Shown piece after piece: positions 49,101 through 53,819 of a stretch of DNA of 57,899 nucleotides. Each line of letters starts with the position of its first letter. Position 1 is the stretch's first letter. The stretch covers positions 59,921-117,819 of the forward strand of contig NW_019091744.1 in assembly GCF_001949145.1 (NCBI RefSeq). Reading direction: 5' to 3'. The position numbers and the translations under genes are program-made. Under the pieces are notes generated by a model. It had not been told where the DNA came from, made no database searches, and was given only the letters and a program-made list of their open reading frames with translations. This DNA is from Acanthaster planci (taxonomy: Eukaryota > Echinodermata > Asteroidea > Valvatida > Acanthasteridae).

Positions 49101-52100
49101 ACGCTAGAGATGCCATCCCGTTTAGCCCGTTCAAAAAAGGGGCTTGTCGATGTCTGTAAGCAGGATCAAGGCCGTAGTGCGTTTTGCATACTGTTTGAAA
49201 GCTTTCGAACACGCACGCGAGTAACTATGCGTCCGTTTCGACGTAGAGATCGTGGTAGTGCCCGATAGTTTGGCACCCAAGTGTTTCCCAAACATTTGGG
49301 CTCTTGCACGGCTTGTGATGTTGGGTTTTGATAGTGTTGGTTTTCAAATTTGAGGATGTGTTCGTCTTTTTAGGGGAGTATGACTTTGGGAGGAGCGACG
49401 TCTGTTCCTTGGCAGTCTTCTTTGTGATTGTCTAGTCTTTGTTGTGTTTGAAAGTGAGGTAAACAATTTAGACACCAATATTTCCTGTCATTGTGATTGT
49501 TGTTATCGCCCATAAATCTAGAGAAATGTTCGATCCAGCAATAATGCACTGTTTTACCTCAGCTAAATCAAAGTAAGTTAACCGGTCCGCCAATAGCTTT
49601 GGTCTTGTGAAGCATAAACACACCGTCTTTCGCGGAGTAACGAAATACGTTGATTGCCAAGTTGGTTTGGCCTTCGATGCCTGGAATCTGCGATAACCGA
49701 GCGGGAAAGTCTACGTTTGTAAAGTTTAAACTGTATGATTCTTTGTAAGTGTACGTTCTATCTTCATGTAATTTATATCTCGAATTAGTTGCAAGTTGGT
49801 GTTTGACGTTGTCTCTATAAAGCCCTTTTTTTGCTAACTCCTTAAGAAGCGGAATGTAAGTCGCCCCGACCGGATTATAGAGCGCCATGTTGATATAAAA
49901 CGCAATGACTTTGTCAAATACCCATCCAGAACCCCTTTTGGTACGGGCGTCGACATCCAACATCATCTGTTCTTTTTGTTCTTCTAACTCGTTCTTGACA
50001 TCCAGTTCGATAAATACCACAGTATTTCTACTCATAAACGTAAAAACACCAACTCCGGTCTGCTGTTGATCTGGTCAGTCTATTTTAAACTGGACTGTGA
50101 TCGCCGTTGTCAACTTGTTGGCTCCTATCTCTCGAAATTCGGCCAGCACTTTCTCCTCCATGTGCCTTTTGTAGAAATCAAAAAGTGTACTAGATCGTTT
50201 GCGAAGTAACTAAGCTTCAGTTCCCAGTTTCTAAAATTCCCTTGAAATCGTCGGACGTTTTGGATGTCTACTTCTGCCATCGCTTCTGGGCGAGTATAGA
50301 TATTAATTGCGTCGATGAGATCTTTTCGCAGCTGGCGATCGTTTGCACACGTAGCTGAAAAGGGTGTGTCATTTTCTTACCTTATTTGCAAGAGTTGGAG
50401 GTACGTTTTGCGCGGTATATTTTTAAATGGGAGATGACTCGCTTGGATAGCTCGTACGAGTCCGGCTTCGTATGTTGACGGCCCTGAGGTGGTGTCAAGG
50501 CAATGTTATATTGCCCAATAAAGTCGGATAAAAATGACTTTTTATATAACTAAAGTTAGCAAACACTGGTCGATACTGTGTTGTGGCATCTCTATTAATT
50601 GATGTCTTCATCTTGTTTTATATTACTATTTTTATACTATATCTAATTTTTGTTCAATATAATTTAACTCACTCTCAAATTTGAGGGTGGGTTATTTTAT
50701 ATTTAGTTTTTAAAGATTTTGTTTAGCTTTTATTCTACCTCTATAAATGGTATATCTCCGGCATTTTGATTTGTATTTACAATGCTCACAAGATAGATCT
50801 TGCGGTGTGTGCACACCGTTTTTTATTTCATTCCAAACATTCCAAACAAATGTTTTTATATGTTTTGTCGTGTTTTAATTTAAACTCCGAAAGTGTTTTT
50901 CTTTGTAGCAATGGTTACACTTTTTAGTTTCCATGTTCAATTTGATTTTTGTGTTTAAAGATATTTTTTCATTTTTTTAAATCATGTAGCGTGATGATTT
51001 TTTTTCACGTTTTTAACCGCCGGCGTGGGGTCGGGTAGGTATCCAGGGGAGGGGAACGGTCTTGAACTCTCCTACTGCCTACTCCAATGTGTGGATTAAT
51101 TGTGAGGTCTGAATCGAAACTTTCCATGCCGAGTGCCTTATACTAAACTCCCGAACACCAACTGGGTTCACGTTGACTATGAGGATTTCGCCTTGAGACT
51201 ACTCCCTATGATGTCCACAGTGGAAAGACAGACTTCTCTACAGTCTTTTTTTAAACATTTACAGGAAGTCAGGTAGTGTTCTAGATACTAAAACAGTGAG
51301 CATTAAAAGCTTCCCTGCAGAAACATCATTTTCCTTTTGTTACTGCTTAAAATGGCGTCTGTTTTTGTTACAAGTGGGCAGTTATTTCCGTATGACAATA
51401 GAGATATACGAAATGGAGGCAACAAGAGGCCACCATTTTTTTTCAGGAAAGAACAAATTTTGGCCATGAGGCGTTGAACGGCAGTTTGGAGAAAATCGAC
51501 TTTAATCGATTCTGACGGGAAAAGAATTTCAAAAAGACAGTGATTGGGGCCTAATTTGTCCCTTTATGAAACCCTGACGATGCTTGCATTAATTTTCTTT
51601 TACATTTTTTTCCAGAGCAAGCAAAACTTATGGTAAATACTGACTGAATGGTACATGCAATCTCCTAAAATCAGGACCATGAAGCCTTGCATCAATTAAA
51701 TTATGCTGAAGTGCGTACAATTACAGGCTGCATCAATATGTGAAATAGCTCCACGTGTGCTGAAAATGAAATAATTATGTCCCAAAAATTAAAAAAAATG
51801 AAAATAATCAAAGTTTTCAAAAATACAAATTGGGAAAACAAAATACATGCATGATGTGACGAGAGACAAGCAGGTGTAATCTCCGAATTTGTGAAATGAG
51901 ATTTGAGTGTTATCTCTTTTTTTAGTTTTCAAAACCATCAATGGTTAGCTTAATTTATTCAGAATACTCAGTTCAGGAGAAACAGGAAAGGTGCAAATCC
52001 TGTACAATCTCTTCTTGATCATCTTTGCTGAATCTTGCTTGTCAAATTAGAATCTAGGTCCCACTCAATGACTCGATTCTGGGAAACGTAGAAAGAATTT

Positions 52101-52673
52101 CTCAAGGTCTTACAACGGCCTCGTACTCATGGCCCTCGACACCAGTCTTGGTTTACCTTGAAGATCAACGCCATGAAGTTATTGCAGACACATTTTATGT
52201 AGCTTCGTACTCTTCTTCGATGTAGGGAAAGAATTTGACATTCGTTTGGGTACCGTGAACTGAAGAGTGCACTTTTAAGACAATGAAAATTGCAAATGCT
52301 TCTGTGCCAAGCAGGGAGCACTATTTCAATTATGAGGAGCAAAATATCAAAAGTTCCAGCTGTTTTATACACGAATTAATGTATCTTTGAGCTTTTCTGC
52401 CTGGAACGTTTAAGAAATGCATACAAACATAAACAAAATGAAAAACAGAAATGAAAAAGTTCTTGCAATACAAAGGGACATTTCCAAAGACTGCAATAAA
52501 ACATGCATGAATAGACCTAGGTTACATATACAAGCGACGCGTCCTAATTGCAAATGGGTACCCAGTCTTCAAAGGAATATTATATTCTTGCACACCTACC
52601 TTCGCCAGTTTGGTGTCCTTCCTCTTGAAATACTAATTTTATTGAAGCGACTCTGCTTTGTAGTTGGATCCAT
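24970..52673 (-). CDS. NOX5: NADPH oxidase 5-like, complete gene copy C (13 coding exons)
   Basis: Calcium-regulated superoxide-producing NADPH oxidase. Exons, 5' to 3' on the minus strand: 52673-52600, 37366-37246, 36867-36717, 35078-34868, 34754-34555, 31535-31332, 30030-29840, 29576-29382, 28480-28348, 27986-27493, 26837-26625, 25947-25687, 25101-24970. All junctions use AG/GT and the phases are consistent, giving 2580 bp and about 859 residues without a stop. Domain order: EF-hands (three canonical loops), ferric-reductase transmembrane core with paired His, FAD-binding HPFTISSAPEQ, NADPH-binding GAGIGVTPFASI and FFCGSPALG, and a C-terminal ENF. It is longer than human NOX5 because of an acidic linker in exon 10. 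Intron 1 (about 15 kb) contains the viral element. The gene is likely functional; the family assignment is firm. Confidence 0.95.
25687..25947 (-). CDS. NOX5 copy C, exon 12
   Basis: Starts VDFIWLNRNHTAFEWFVDML and contains MKNVGLQMALDLVHKQENRD and GRPDWNK. This is the exon found interrupted in copy B. Confidence 0.96.
26625..26837 (-). CDS. NOX5 copy C, exon 11 (NADPH-binding)
   Basis: Contains IQGPYGTP, then EHAVLIGAGIGVTPFASIMQ, the nucleotide-binding glycine loop, and TCPNCQHTW. It ends KK in phase 0. Confidence 0.96.
27493..27986 (-). CDS. NOX5 copy C, exon 10 (regulatory acidic linker)
   Basis: Starts GILSLHIRSVGNWTMRLYRF, as in other NOX5, then a long Ser/Asp/Glu-rich region of about 130 residues before GEE. 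Human NOX5 has a shorter, basic and calmodulin-responsive stretch here. The donor GTCAGA is weaker than the others, so the 3' boundary is less certain, although the phase agrees. Confidence 0.85.
28348..28480 (-). CDS. NOX5 copy C, exon 9 (FAD-binding)
   Basis: Includes KYKAGDYVFIKIPEIARNEW and HPFTISSAPEQ, the flavin-binding signature of NOX dehydrogenase domains. Both splice sites are clear. Confidence 0.95.
29382..29576 (-). CDS. NOX5 copy C, exon 8 (last transmembrane helices)
   Basis: Starts IFYWTHKICYFLFWFLLILH, continues GPVFWAWFVGP, and ends KEVDLLPSG. YWTH and LHGP carry the second pair of heme His residues. Confidence 0.95.
29840..30030 (-). CDS. NOX5 copy C, exon 7 (transmembrane, loop and R-RSGHFE end)
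   Basis: Contains VELLFTDPTLLP, a hydrophobic segment GSAFITGWILDIVLLVLILG and RRSGHFE, typical of the family. It ends in phase 0. Confidence 0.93.
30453..30822. mobile_element. MITE with TA target duplication
   Basis: TGGCGTGCAAAAATAACATTTAATCT on the left is mirrored on the right by the reverse complement of TGGTGTGCAAAGTAAACATTTAATCT, flanked by TA on both sides. Internal TATAGATAT-type motifs are also inverted. TA duplications suggest Tc1/mariner-type mobilisation. The duplicated intron at 17.6 kb lacks it. Confidence 0.75.
31332..31535 (-). CDS. NOX5 copy C, exon 6 (heme-binding core)
   Basis: Begins ARGCGQALNFNC, then helices containing FHKFIGYLAAILALAHTLGH. The His residues in these helices match the heme ligands of the ferric-reductase fold. 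Confidence 0.94.
32487..32642. repeat. Short inverted-repeat unit (MITE-like)
   Basis: TCAAGTCGGGAT at the left end and its reverse complement ATCCCGACTTGA at the right end bound 156 bp. No target duplication was confirmed. Confidence 0.45.
33371..34140. repeat. 770-bp foldback with long arms
   Basis: Arms at 33371-33509 and 33995-34140 are inverted copies (shared CTCGATCGAGC, GCCGCGCGC, CACCAATCGACGGC). The spacer contains the perfect hairpin listed next. It lies in intron 5 of NOX5 copy C; no target duplication was resolved. Confidence 0.8.
33832..33892. repeat. Perfect 25-bp hairpin with CCCTAA/TTAGGG core
   Basis: The left arm ATTAACCCTAACCCTCCTCA (continuing ATCCT) is the exact reverse complement of the right arm, with an 11-base loop. 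Each arm includes CCCTAACCC, resembling two telomere units, but there is no long telomeric array. Confidence 0.92.
34555..34754 (-). CDS. NOX5 copy C, exon 5 (first transmembrane helix)
   Basis: A basic stretch (KDTRPKRRGCRGIPW) precedes a hydrophobic helix IALLLTIILVTGVVFA. The acceptor was placed at ATAG|TGC because the alternative CAG acceptors nearby give an immediate stop. Confidence 0.88.
34868..35078 (-). CDS. NOX5 copy C, exon 4 (EF-hands 3 and 4)
   Basis: Completes the loop DLDENGTIEKDE across the junction and contains a second loop DQNSDGSISFDE. It ends LLENFSI plus two bases. Confidence 0.95.
35400..35880 (+). mobile_element. Non-LTR retrotransposon C-terminal RT fragment
   Basis: The plus strand encodes ELNSFHMRCLRRILRISY followed after a stop by SRVHIASMFFLL and, in a shifted frame, RWLGHF.LMEG. 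This is the order seen at the C-terminus of RTE/CR1-type reverse transcriptases (LNxFHLRCLRRIL, then RWLGHVxRM). It is 5' truncated and frameshifted, inserted in the intron between exons 3 and 4 of NOX5 copy C, antisense. Confidence 0.78.
35881..36716 (-). other. Part of intron 3 of copy C
   Basis: The last 200 bp before exon 3 align with 1670-1895 in copy A (GTGTCCTGGAATTAG, GTTGGAAACAT). Nothing else was recognised. Confidence 0.5.
36717..36867 (-). CDS. NOX5 copy C, exon 3 (EF-hand 2)
   Basis: Starts EFFADRFFDMFDYDHSGTIS, with EF ligands at D, D, S, T and E positions of a 12-residue loop. It ends in the D-L-D of the next EF loop, which is split by the intron. Confidence 0.95.
37246..37366 (-). 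CDS. NOX5 copy C, exon 2 (degenerate EF-hand)
   Basis: Encodes ADAKWLVWAESRFASIAGKD then RESFKNALDLRN. It is bounded by ATAG and GTTAG. The first EF-hand is degenerate. Confidence 0.93.
37367..39237 (-). other. Intron 1 of copy C, exon-proximal part
   Basis: Aligns with 2467-5853 of copy A but lacks A's Tc1-like relic and inverted repeat. Similarity is very high near the exon and falls with distance. Confidence 0.65.
39238..39242. repeat. Target-site duplication, left (CCAAT)
   Basis: CCAAT abuts the AGTAGG terminus. The same pentamer follows the right terminus. The paralog has a single CCAGC at the equivalent place. A 6-bp TCCAAT duplication is the alternative reading, at the cost of asymmetric ends. 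Confidence 0.88.
39243..39390 (+). repeat. Left terminal inverted repeat
   Basis: Begins AGTAGGTAGTAGGAGAGTTC, with about 6-7 differences from the right copy over the first 66 bp. Weaker similarity continues through GGCGGTAAAAAC, ATCATTATGCTAC and CTAAACACA to about 148 bp. Confidence 0.93.
39460..39971 (+). pseudogene. Element gene: cysteine-every-third-residue (CxxC repeat) protein
   Basis: After an ATG, the frame shows a run with Cys at each third position, such as CKSCDECKTCGYCKNCDVC, interrupted by in-frame stops. It continues after a frameshift with further CxxC units before a hydrophobic segment (SYLVFLYDSDSGYDC) and an acidic tail. More than twenty cysteines fall in about 85 residues. 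Such spacing could bind a metal cluster or form a stacked coil; neither is shown. I do not recognise the family. It is the first gene inside the left repeat, reading inward. Confidence 0.75.
40036..40808 (+). pseudogene. Element gene: unknown protein with acidic C-terminus
   Basis: Begins MSNQTYIVINEHERLNANST, with PTVVYGPFDPDRLVIVDPVV near the start. Coding character continues through several frames (VEYVIKSPYTDKKRMYVKLH) to a tail ending GFDSDNSDSE and a stop. It is broken by at least four shifts or stops. No family was recognised; the length would be about 250 residues. Confidence 0.55.
40809..41436 (+). other. Element intergenic or decayed coding stretch
   Basis: Contains a weak frame with FDGIVCDYTFCLDIVVPH and, just before the next gene, KTCDNCAKKRISIY (a CxxC half-site). 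No start-to-stop gene can be supported. Confidence 0.4.
41437..41967 (+). CDS. Element gene: TFIIB-like zinc-ribbon protein (C-terminally altered)
   Basis: The N-terminal part has a zinc ribbon, C34-x-H36-x11-C48-x2-C51, in the context TCKHAKKRIENGFVICHDC, the layout of TFIIB-type ribbons in large DNA viruses and eukaryotes. A later segment, GKISRGQLLRALVAVCYQDV, resembles the first helices of a TFIIB cyclin repeat. TFIIB proteins bridge promoter DNA and RNA polymerase, so a viral copy would direct late or viral promoters. Past about residue 140 the frame runs into the start of the next gene at 41856, so the native C-terminus is missing or shifted. Family recognition is by motif only. Confidence 0.6.
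   Translation: MTCHYLPPHLEEFYTLINEEPPPVAYVKIKEDTCKHAKKRIENGFVICHDCFQRLYPYTDFEVENVSGKHNQRFVYKKPKSKTNKVPKQLDIQLAEDKAGLIKYKLNQILQGKISRGQLLRALVAVCYQDVMKETSNKVKWKRILFIWLKASRRLNSNTLSITQKATMTLQSKTYS
41856..42400 (+). pseudogene. Element gene: unknown, possible structural protein
   Basis: Starts METHSFYLAESEQTFKFKHV, overlapping the end of the preceding frame, and continues with IQLKAGYFNVPNATEIEWD. After breaks it has a coiled segment (EEIRIIAEKIEQLSQKVKS) and a Pro/Arg-rich tail (RDPNQPRRDRGHD). Overlap and strand agree with a tightly packed viral gene block. No family was recognised. Confidence 0.5.
42424..42984 (+). pseudogene. Element gene: unknown protein
   Basis: Starts MDFILKARFNRYPKAKGEK. 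Blocks VSFKVHSESKRVTLAITDP and INWNIRELTFFVKNERGELV follow in other frames, ending at a TGA that overlaps the ATG of the next gene (ATGA). Beta-rich in character. One in-frame stop and about two shifts. Confidence 0.5.
42981..43682 (+). pseudogene. Element gene: helical membrane-type protein with PPPY and PTAP late-domain tail
   Basis: Begins MTTSIYPTLELNC. A basic stretch (KIEHIKSQILRKRDARETSY) follows, then a Gly/Ala/Val hydrophobic region (LGAASAAIGIPALMGVVSAP). Next come a conserved-looking helical block (DTKLNTIDEYVSQAINDGD, KFNEIREKIRSKASAKLQ) and, after breaks, a tail EPPPYEEVKPTAPPL. PPxY motifs bind NEDD4-type ligases and PTAP binds TSG101. Both are classic viral late domains, and PPxY also occurs in adenovirus protein VI. 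The middle resembles a family of uncharacterised invertebrate proteins (recall only). The tail may instead belong to a separate small gene starting near 43510. Confidence 0.55.
43704..44759 (+). pseudogene. Element gene: unknown protein, ~350 residues
   Basis: Starts MVKTIVVKK. The frame shifts at an A-run into DEAVNRWVSNLISFYQNQFN and FVVYCTTTACGLGFDLL, later FHVYYTVRKILFDYIMPIPS, and a C-terminal part with LVTPSDMDLGTFEGY-type sequence and SSEFADPPAGFADLE. Repeated FADPPxGFAD-like units occur near the end. I recall similar uncharacterised proteins in invertebrate genomes but cannot name a function; a virion component is plausible. Confidence 0.5.
44760..45757 (+). other. Element stretch with weak coding traces
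   Basis: A frame from about 44866 to 45255 stays related to the open piece ending VVDVPLTVPVKEVPNENFYT but has many stops. A small hairpin, CTGCACC/GGGTGCAG, is near 44916-44936. 45260-45750 is AT-rich with no gene. Confidence 0.4.
45758..46008 (+). pseudogene. Element gene: small protein with Gly/Ala-rich hydrophobic C-terminus
   Basis: Starts MGQNQKPTPTNKVLTLLAIH (the Gly2 context is compatible with myristoylation; inference). After one frameshift it ends SAVAGLGAGFGLGVRALMAK, a membrane-seeking segment, then a basic tail. About 83 residues. It may be a membrane or minor capsid protein. Confidence 0.5.
46040..46510 (-). pseudogene. Element gene: unknown protein
   Basis: Minus-strand frame with QTISITRRQIDILRRNYENF, IYFKGRGLFYKVIANYGGVL and TVGLQTIAKKARVAGYSGTD, then an acidic region (EDLTHDGEAQPEGLTIENS). 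Stops and shifts separate the pieces. Family not recognised. It lies downstream of the capsid-like candidate on the same strand. Confidence 0.5.
46500..47100 (-). pseudogene. Element gene: candidate capsid-like protein
   Basis: Minus-strand coding starts with NVKLPALGEDVVVLPSTAKL, continues NNRTVYNNVVRNLVTELNFS and LQGNKIVSYGDAASF, and ends near EPLTYQLTFNNVDNMVKSTD. The composition and beta-strand-like alternation, plus a family recollection of similar proteins with an adjoining PLDF/LTFN segment, make a jelly-roll structural protein plausible, but this is inference. The frame changes at least twice and the middle is shortened. Confidence 0.45.
47112..47306 (-). CDS. Element small ORF with ERLGxMR repeats
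   Basis: A 64-residue frame with an imperfect repeat (TERLGKMRENC, TERLGEMRDNSAG), then NLLGELKRNKPIKINFMNYK. The nucleotide repeat is a CTCGC...GCC(C/A)AGCC unit of about 30-40 bp. It may be the N-terminal part of the candidate capsid-like gene or an independent coil protein. Confidence 0.4.
   Translation of the reverse strand: MLTERLGKMRENCTERLGEMRDNSAGRDTNLLGELKRNKPIKINFMNYKTVYNKKSCRVNTQRN
47357..47768 (+). pseudogene. Element gene: membrane-associated small protein
   Basis: Begins MVNTLMMVGGATVNALAFTW, a hydrophobic N-terminus, then a charged helix (QKRIDEERKTQDLALEQLAQ) and PPEPKLSHFYVP. One frameshift later it ends with a second hydrophobic segment (LWILGGTASVGFLAYRYA) and a stop. The first 115 codons are open. 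It resembles uncharacterised invertebrate proteins that I associate with similar elements (recall only). Confidence 0.55.
47830..47858. terminator. Hairpin between convergent element genes
   Basis: TGTTTTATAGC and GCTATAAAACA form a perfect 11-bp stem with a 7-base loop. It sits between the end of a plus-strand gene and the end of the minus-strand PolB gene, where a bidirectional 3' processing or termination signal would be useful. The function is inferred from position. Confidence 0.55.
47859..48069. other. Element intergenic stretch
   Basis: Short degraded sequence between the hairpin and the PolB C-terminus. No gene supported. Confidence 0.4.
48070..50280 (-). pseudogene. polB: Element gene: protein-primed family B DNA polymerase (organellar/viral type)
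   Basis: This enzyme replicates linear protein-primed genomes. In order on the minus strand: a start MAEVDIQNVRRFQGN; GSGWVFDKVI; a zinc finger with YWCLNCLPHF then HKEDC; YHDLYVETDALLLACVFE; motif A region LDANNLYGWAMSQYLP; FDFEKDFFKLINN (motif B region); LDLSKTLIYD; and a C-terminal TLAYGHYR. Two internal deletions are evident: the 3'-5' exonuclease core is gone near 49300-49330, and the catalytic DTDS-type motif C is missing near 48340. Several stops and shifts add to this. It is therefore a dead polymerase gene. Family identity is strong from motif order. Confidence 0.9.
50281..50570 (-). pseudogene. Element reading frame upstream of PolB
   Basis: Starts MKTSINRDATTQYRPVFANF and continues after breaks with STYEAGLVRAIQASHLPFKN. 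Later a stretch (CANDRQLRKDLIDAINIYT) runs in frame into the PolB start. It may be an N-terminal extension of PolB or a small separate protein. Confidence 0.4.
50571..50935 (-). pseudogene. Element gene: small zinc-finger protein next to the right repeat
   Basis: The minus strand starts METKKCNHCYKEKHFRS and, in another frame, has NICLECLE, together a CxxC...CxxC ribbon layout common in small viral proteins. A further piece (DLSCEHCKYKSKCRRY) adds two more cysteine pairs. Two frameshifts separate them. It reads inward from the right terminus, mirroring the cysteine-rich gene at the left end. Confidence 0.5.
50941..51083 (-). repeat. Right terminal inverted repeat
   Basis: Ends CCTACTGCCTACT. 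The reverse complement begins AGTAGGCAGTAGGAGAGTTC and matches the left terminus. Confidence 0.93.
51084..51088. repeat. Target-site duplication, right (CCAAT)
   Basis: Directly follows the right terminus. The sequence beyond it continues the alignment with copy A from 5859 onward (TCTGGATT.., CTTTCCATGCCG), confirming the insertion. Confidence 0.88.
51089..52599 (-). other. Intron 1 of copy C, start-exon side
   Basis: Aligns with 5859-8127 of copy A at lower similarity than the exon-2 side, without the 38-bp tandem array. A block near 52100-52230, matched at 7320-7440, is conserved in both copies and ends in a possible donor, but has no shared open frame. Confidence 0.6.
52600..52673 (-). 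CDS. NOX5 copy C, exon 1 (start codon)
   Basis: ATG followed by 23 further codons ending NWR plus AG, then GTAGGTGTG. An in-frame stop lies upstream, so this ATG is the first possible start. The phase fits exon 2, creating an Arg codon across the junction. Paralog A has an exon of identical length and phase. Confidence 0.82.
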
Positions 52674-52780
52674 GGATGCAAGGTTTTAGAGACACACCAA
52701 AATACAATGACAGTTGACTGACGATACATCCAGTTTGTCCGCTCTCAGATTTTTTTCATCGCCAACACGTCTGAGGCCCC

Positions 52781-52788
52781 TTTTTATA
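52781..52788 (-). promoter_or_regulatory. TATA box of NOX5 copy C
   Basis: TATAAAAAGGGG on the minus strand, about 108 bp upstream of the start codon. It is conserved in sequence and position with copy A. Confidence 0.65.
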
Positions 52789-53548
52789 AGCCTGTTTTGG
52801 ATCATTCTCCATGCCTCACAGCTCTCATAGAAATTCCTGGGTCACAGAGACGTGCACCTGTAGCGTGTATCTCACTAAGGAAAGCAATTTAAAAATATTT
52901 GGGGGGCAGCTTTTTTTTTTTATTTATACGTAGACTTATATCGACCATTCTTTTGTTACCTGATTTTGCCAACACGGTTTACACGCAGTAGAATCATCCA
53001 GTTTTGGTGCAATGGCTCAGTCTTTCCGTATTATTTGAGACTGCTGTGAGGAAAATCGTGACGACAATTAGCTCTCGTTACATGTTATGCCTGTGAAAAT
53101 CCATTTGTTCCTTTCTGTGCTGTCCATTTTATTTAATAATAATAATGAGCATTTATAACGCGCCAACTCCATCATCAAATAATGCTCAGGGCACAACTAG
53201 GTATCTCAACACAGCTTTAACAAAGAGAGGGAAACGAGATGGAAAAAGAGAAGACTATTAAATGAAAACTTTAAATGCAGGCAGAAACCAATGTACCTAA
53301 TTAAAGTCAATATTAAATAAGTGTGTCTTCAGTTAAGACTTAAACGGTTGTCTCTAAGTTCTTTTGGTACATTGTTCCAAAGGAAGGGCGAATCAGTAAT
53401 CCAGAGCTAGATGACCGGAGAGATCGAGCTGGAATATAAAAGTTGATTAGAGAGATATTGTACTGGTACTATGGGGTGGAACCATGCAAGTATTGAAAGA
53501 AAATAATAGCAACAGCTTAAAAAGTGATTCCACAAATTAGGGGTCCGT

Positions 53549-53597
53549 TGTTTTGTTGTTTGTTGTTGTTGTTGTTGTTGTTTTCGTTTTTTTTTTC
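53549..53597 (+). repeat. (TTG)n and poly-T microsatellite
   Basis: Uninterrupted GTTGTTGTT units followed by a T-run. The glutamine-rich reading frame on the opposite strand is a consequence of the repeat. Confidence 0.9.
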
Positions 53598-53819
53598 TTG
53601 TCCCTGTCACGTCTGACATATGATTTTGAAATTTTAGAACACATTTTCTAATTTGCAAGACTGATGAATTAATGCAAATTGCCTTCCAAACAGATAGTAA
53701 TGGTTTGAAATCAATTCCGGTGATATTTGCATGTCAAATAACAAAAGGCCAGACATAACAGAGACACGAAAAAGTCACACTTTTGTACCTCTAATTTCTG
53801 TAATCTCTCTGAACAGTTT

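Larger units (their letters stand above)
39243..51083. mobile_element. 11.8-kb virus-derived PolB element (Maverick/Polinton-like) in NOX5 intron 1
   Basis: Seen directly: inverted terminal repeats of about 145 bp, AG...CT ends, a 5-bp duplication and an intact empty site in paralog A. Content: plus-strand genes on the left (cysteine-repeat protein, acidic-tail protein, TFIIB-like protein, several structural-type proteins) and minus-strand genes on the right (capsid-like candidate, PolB, small zinc-finger proteins). Protein-primed PolB, long TIRs, AG termini and 5-6-bp duplications are Maverick/Polinton traits. The size is below the usual 15-20 kb, and integrase, ATPase and protease were not found. 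It could be an integrase-less derivative, a deleted copy, or a separate virus lineage. Genes are broken by stops and frameshifts whereas the host exons are clean, so it is an old, inactive insertion. Confidence 0.9.

Noticed and set aside
39460-50935. Stop codons in element genes explained by an alternative genetic code or programmed frameshifting
   Set aside because: TAA, TAG and TGA all occur, shifts go in both directions at scattered sites, and PolB lacks catalytic blocks. Decay is the simpler explanation.
39243-51083. Frameshifts in the element as sequencing errors
   Set aside because: All 13 NOX5 exons in the same assembly are open over 2.58 kb with consistent phases, so error rates cannot explain the density of breaks in the element.
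52127-52372. Extra coding exon of NOX5 on the minus strand
   Set aside because: The frame is not conserved in the equivalent region of copy A, and the ATG exon already joins exon 2 in correct phase.
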